Shown here: piece after piece, positions 5,252-5,265 of the stretch
Position numbering within the stretch: position 1 is the first letter of the stretch
Layout: every line of letters begins with the position of its first letter
Assembly: GCA_026645635.1 (NCBI GenBank)
Contig: JAPKMV010000301.1
Coordinates: 1-5,265 of the forward strand
DNA: 5,265 bases
Origin: Caldilineaceae bacterium
Lineage (GTDB): Bacteria; Chloroflexota; Anaerolineae; Caldilineales; Caldilineaceae
Reading direction: 5' to 3'
Notes under the pieces: model-generated
Database searches by the model: none
Seen by the model: only the letters and a program-made list of their open reading frames with translations
What the model was told of the DNA's origin: nothing
Program-made: the position numbers and the translations under genes

Positions 5252-5260
5252 ATTTCACAA
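5231..5260 (-). promoter_or_regulatory. Candidate sigma70-type promoter for the ctaC operon
   Basis: On the minus strand TTGTGA (5260-5255, 4 of 6 matches to the -35 consensus) and TAAAAT (5236-5231, 5 of 6 to the -10 consensus) are separated by 18 bases. The -10 lies in the loop of the 12-bp inverted repeat, so a protein bound to the repeat would block it. The boxes are weak, and the operon may instead be read from a promoter beyond the right edge. Confidence 0.3.
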
Positions 5261-5265
5261 ACTAA

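Overview
This window holds most of one operon, read entirely on the minus strand, that encodes an aa3-type (heme-copper) cytochrome c oxidase. In transcription order, from right to left, it contains ctaC (subunit II, 5148-4408), ctaD (subunit I, 4377-2509), ctaF (small subunit IV, 2353-2165), ctaE (subunit III, 2162-1530), ctaG (membrane assembly factor, 1249-329) and the start of a secreted protein gene (332-1) that runs off the left edge. That last gene overlaps the ctaG stop codon by four bases.

The DNA is GC-rich and the genes are ordinary bacterial ones with Shine-Dalgarno sites. The gene order (II, I, IV, III, CtaG), the Caa3_CtaG-type assembly factor in place of the proteobacterial Cox11, and short repeats in the gaps suggest a Gram-positive-like or deep-branching aerobe. 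My best guess is a member of the Chloroflexota, but this is an inference from style and not proof.

The genes work as one unit. CtaC carries the CuA site that accepts electrons from a periplasmic donor. CtaD holds heme a and the heme a3/CuB oxygen-reduction site. CtaE and CtaF complete the membrane core. CtaG and probably the truncated secreted protein serve copper-site assembly. CtaD has the YSHPxVY motif of A2-type oxidases in place of the usual GHPEVY glutamate motif. It also carries two predicted membrane helices ahead of the canonical first helix. CtaC has Gln where the CuA motif normally has Glu.

The spaces between genes are short (at most 280 bases) but structured. The ctaD-ctaF gap is dominated by a large imperfect inverted repeat built from 7- and 8-base tandem units. 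The ctaE-ctaG gap holds three inverted repeats and a cluster of AATTCGT words. The ctaC leader has a perfect 12-base inverted repeat around a possible -10 box. No RNA gene, CRISPR array, transposase or previously undescribed enzyme system was seen. The most unusual material is the recurring heptamer-based repeats in the intergenic gaps.
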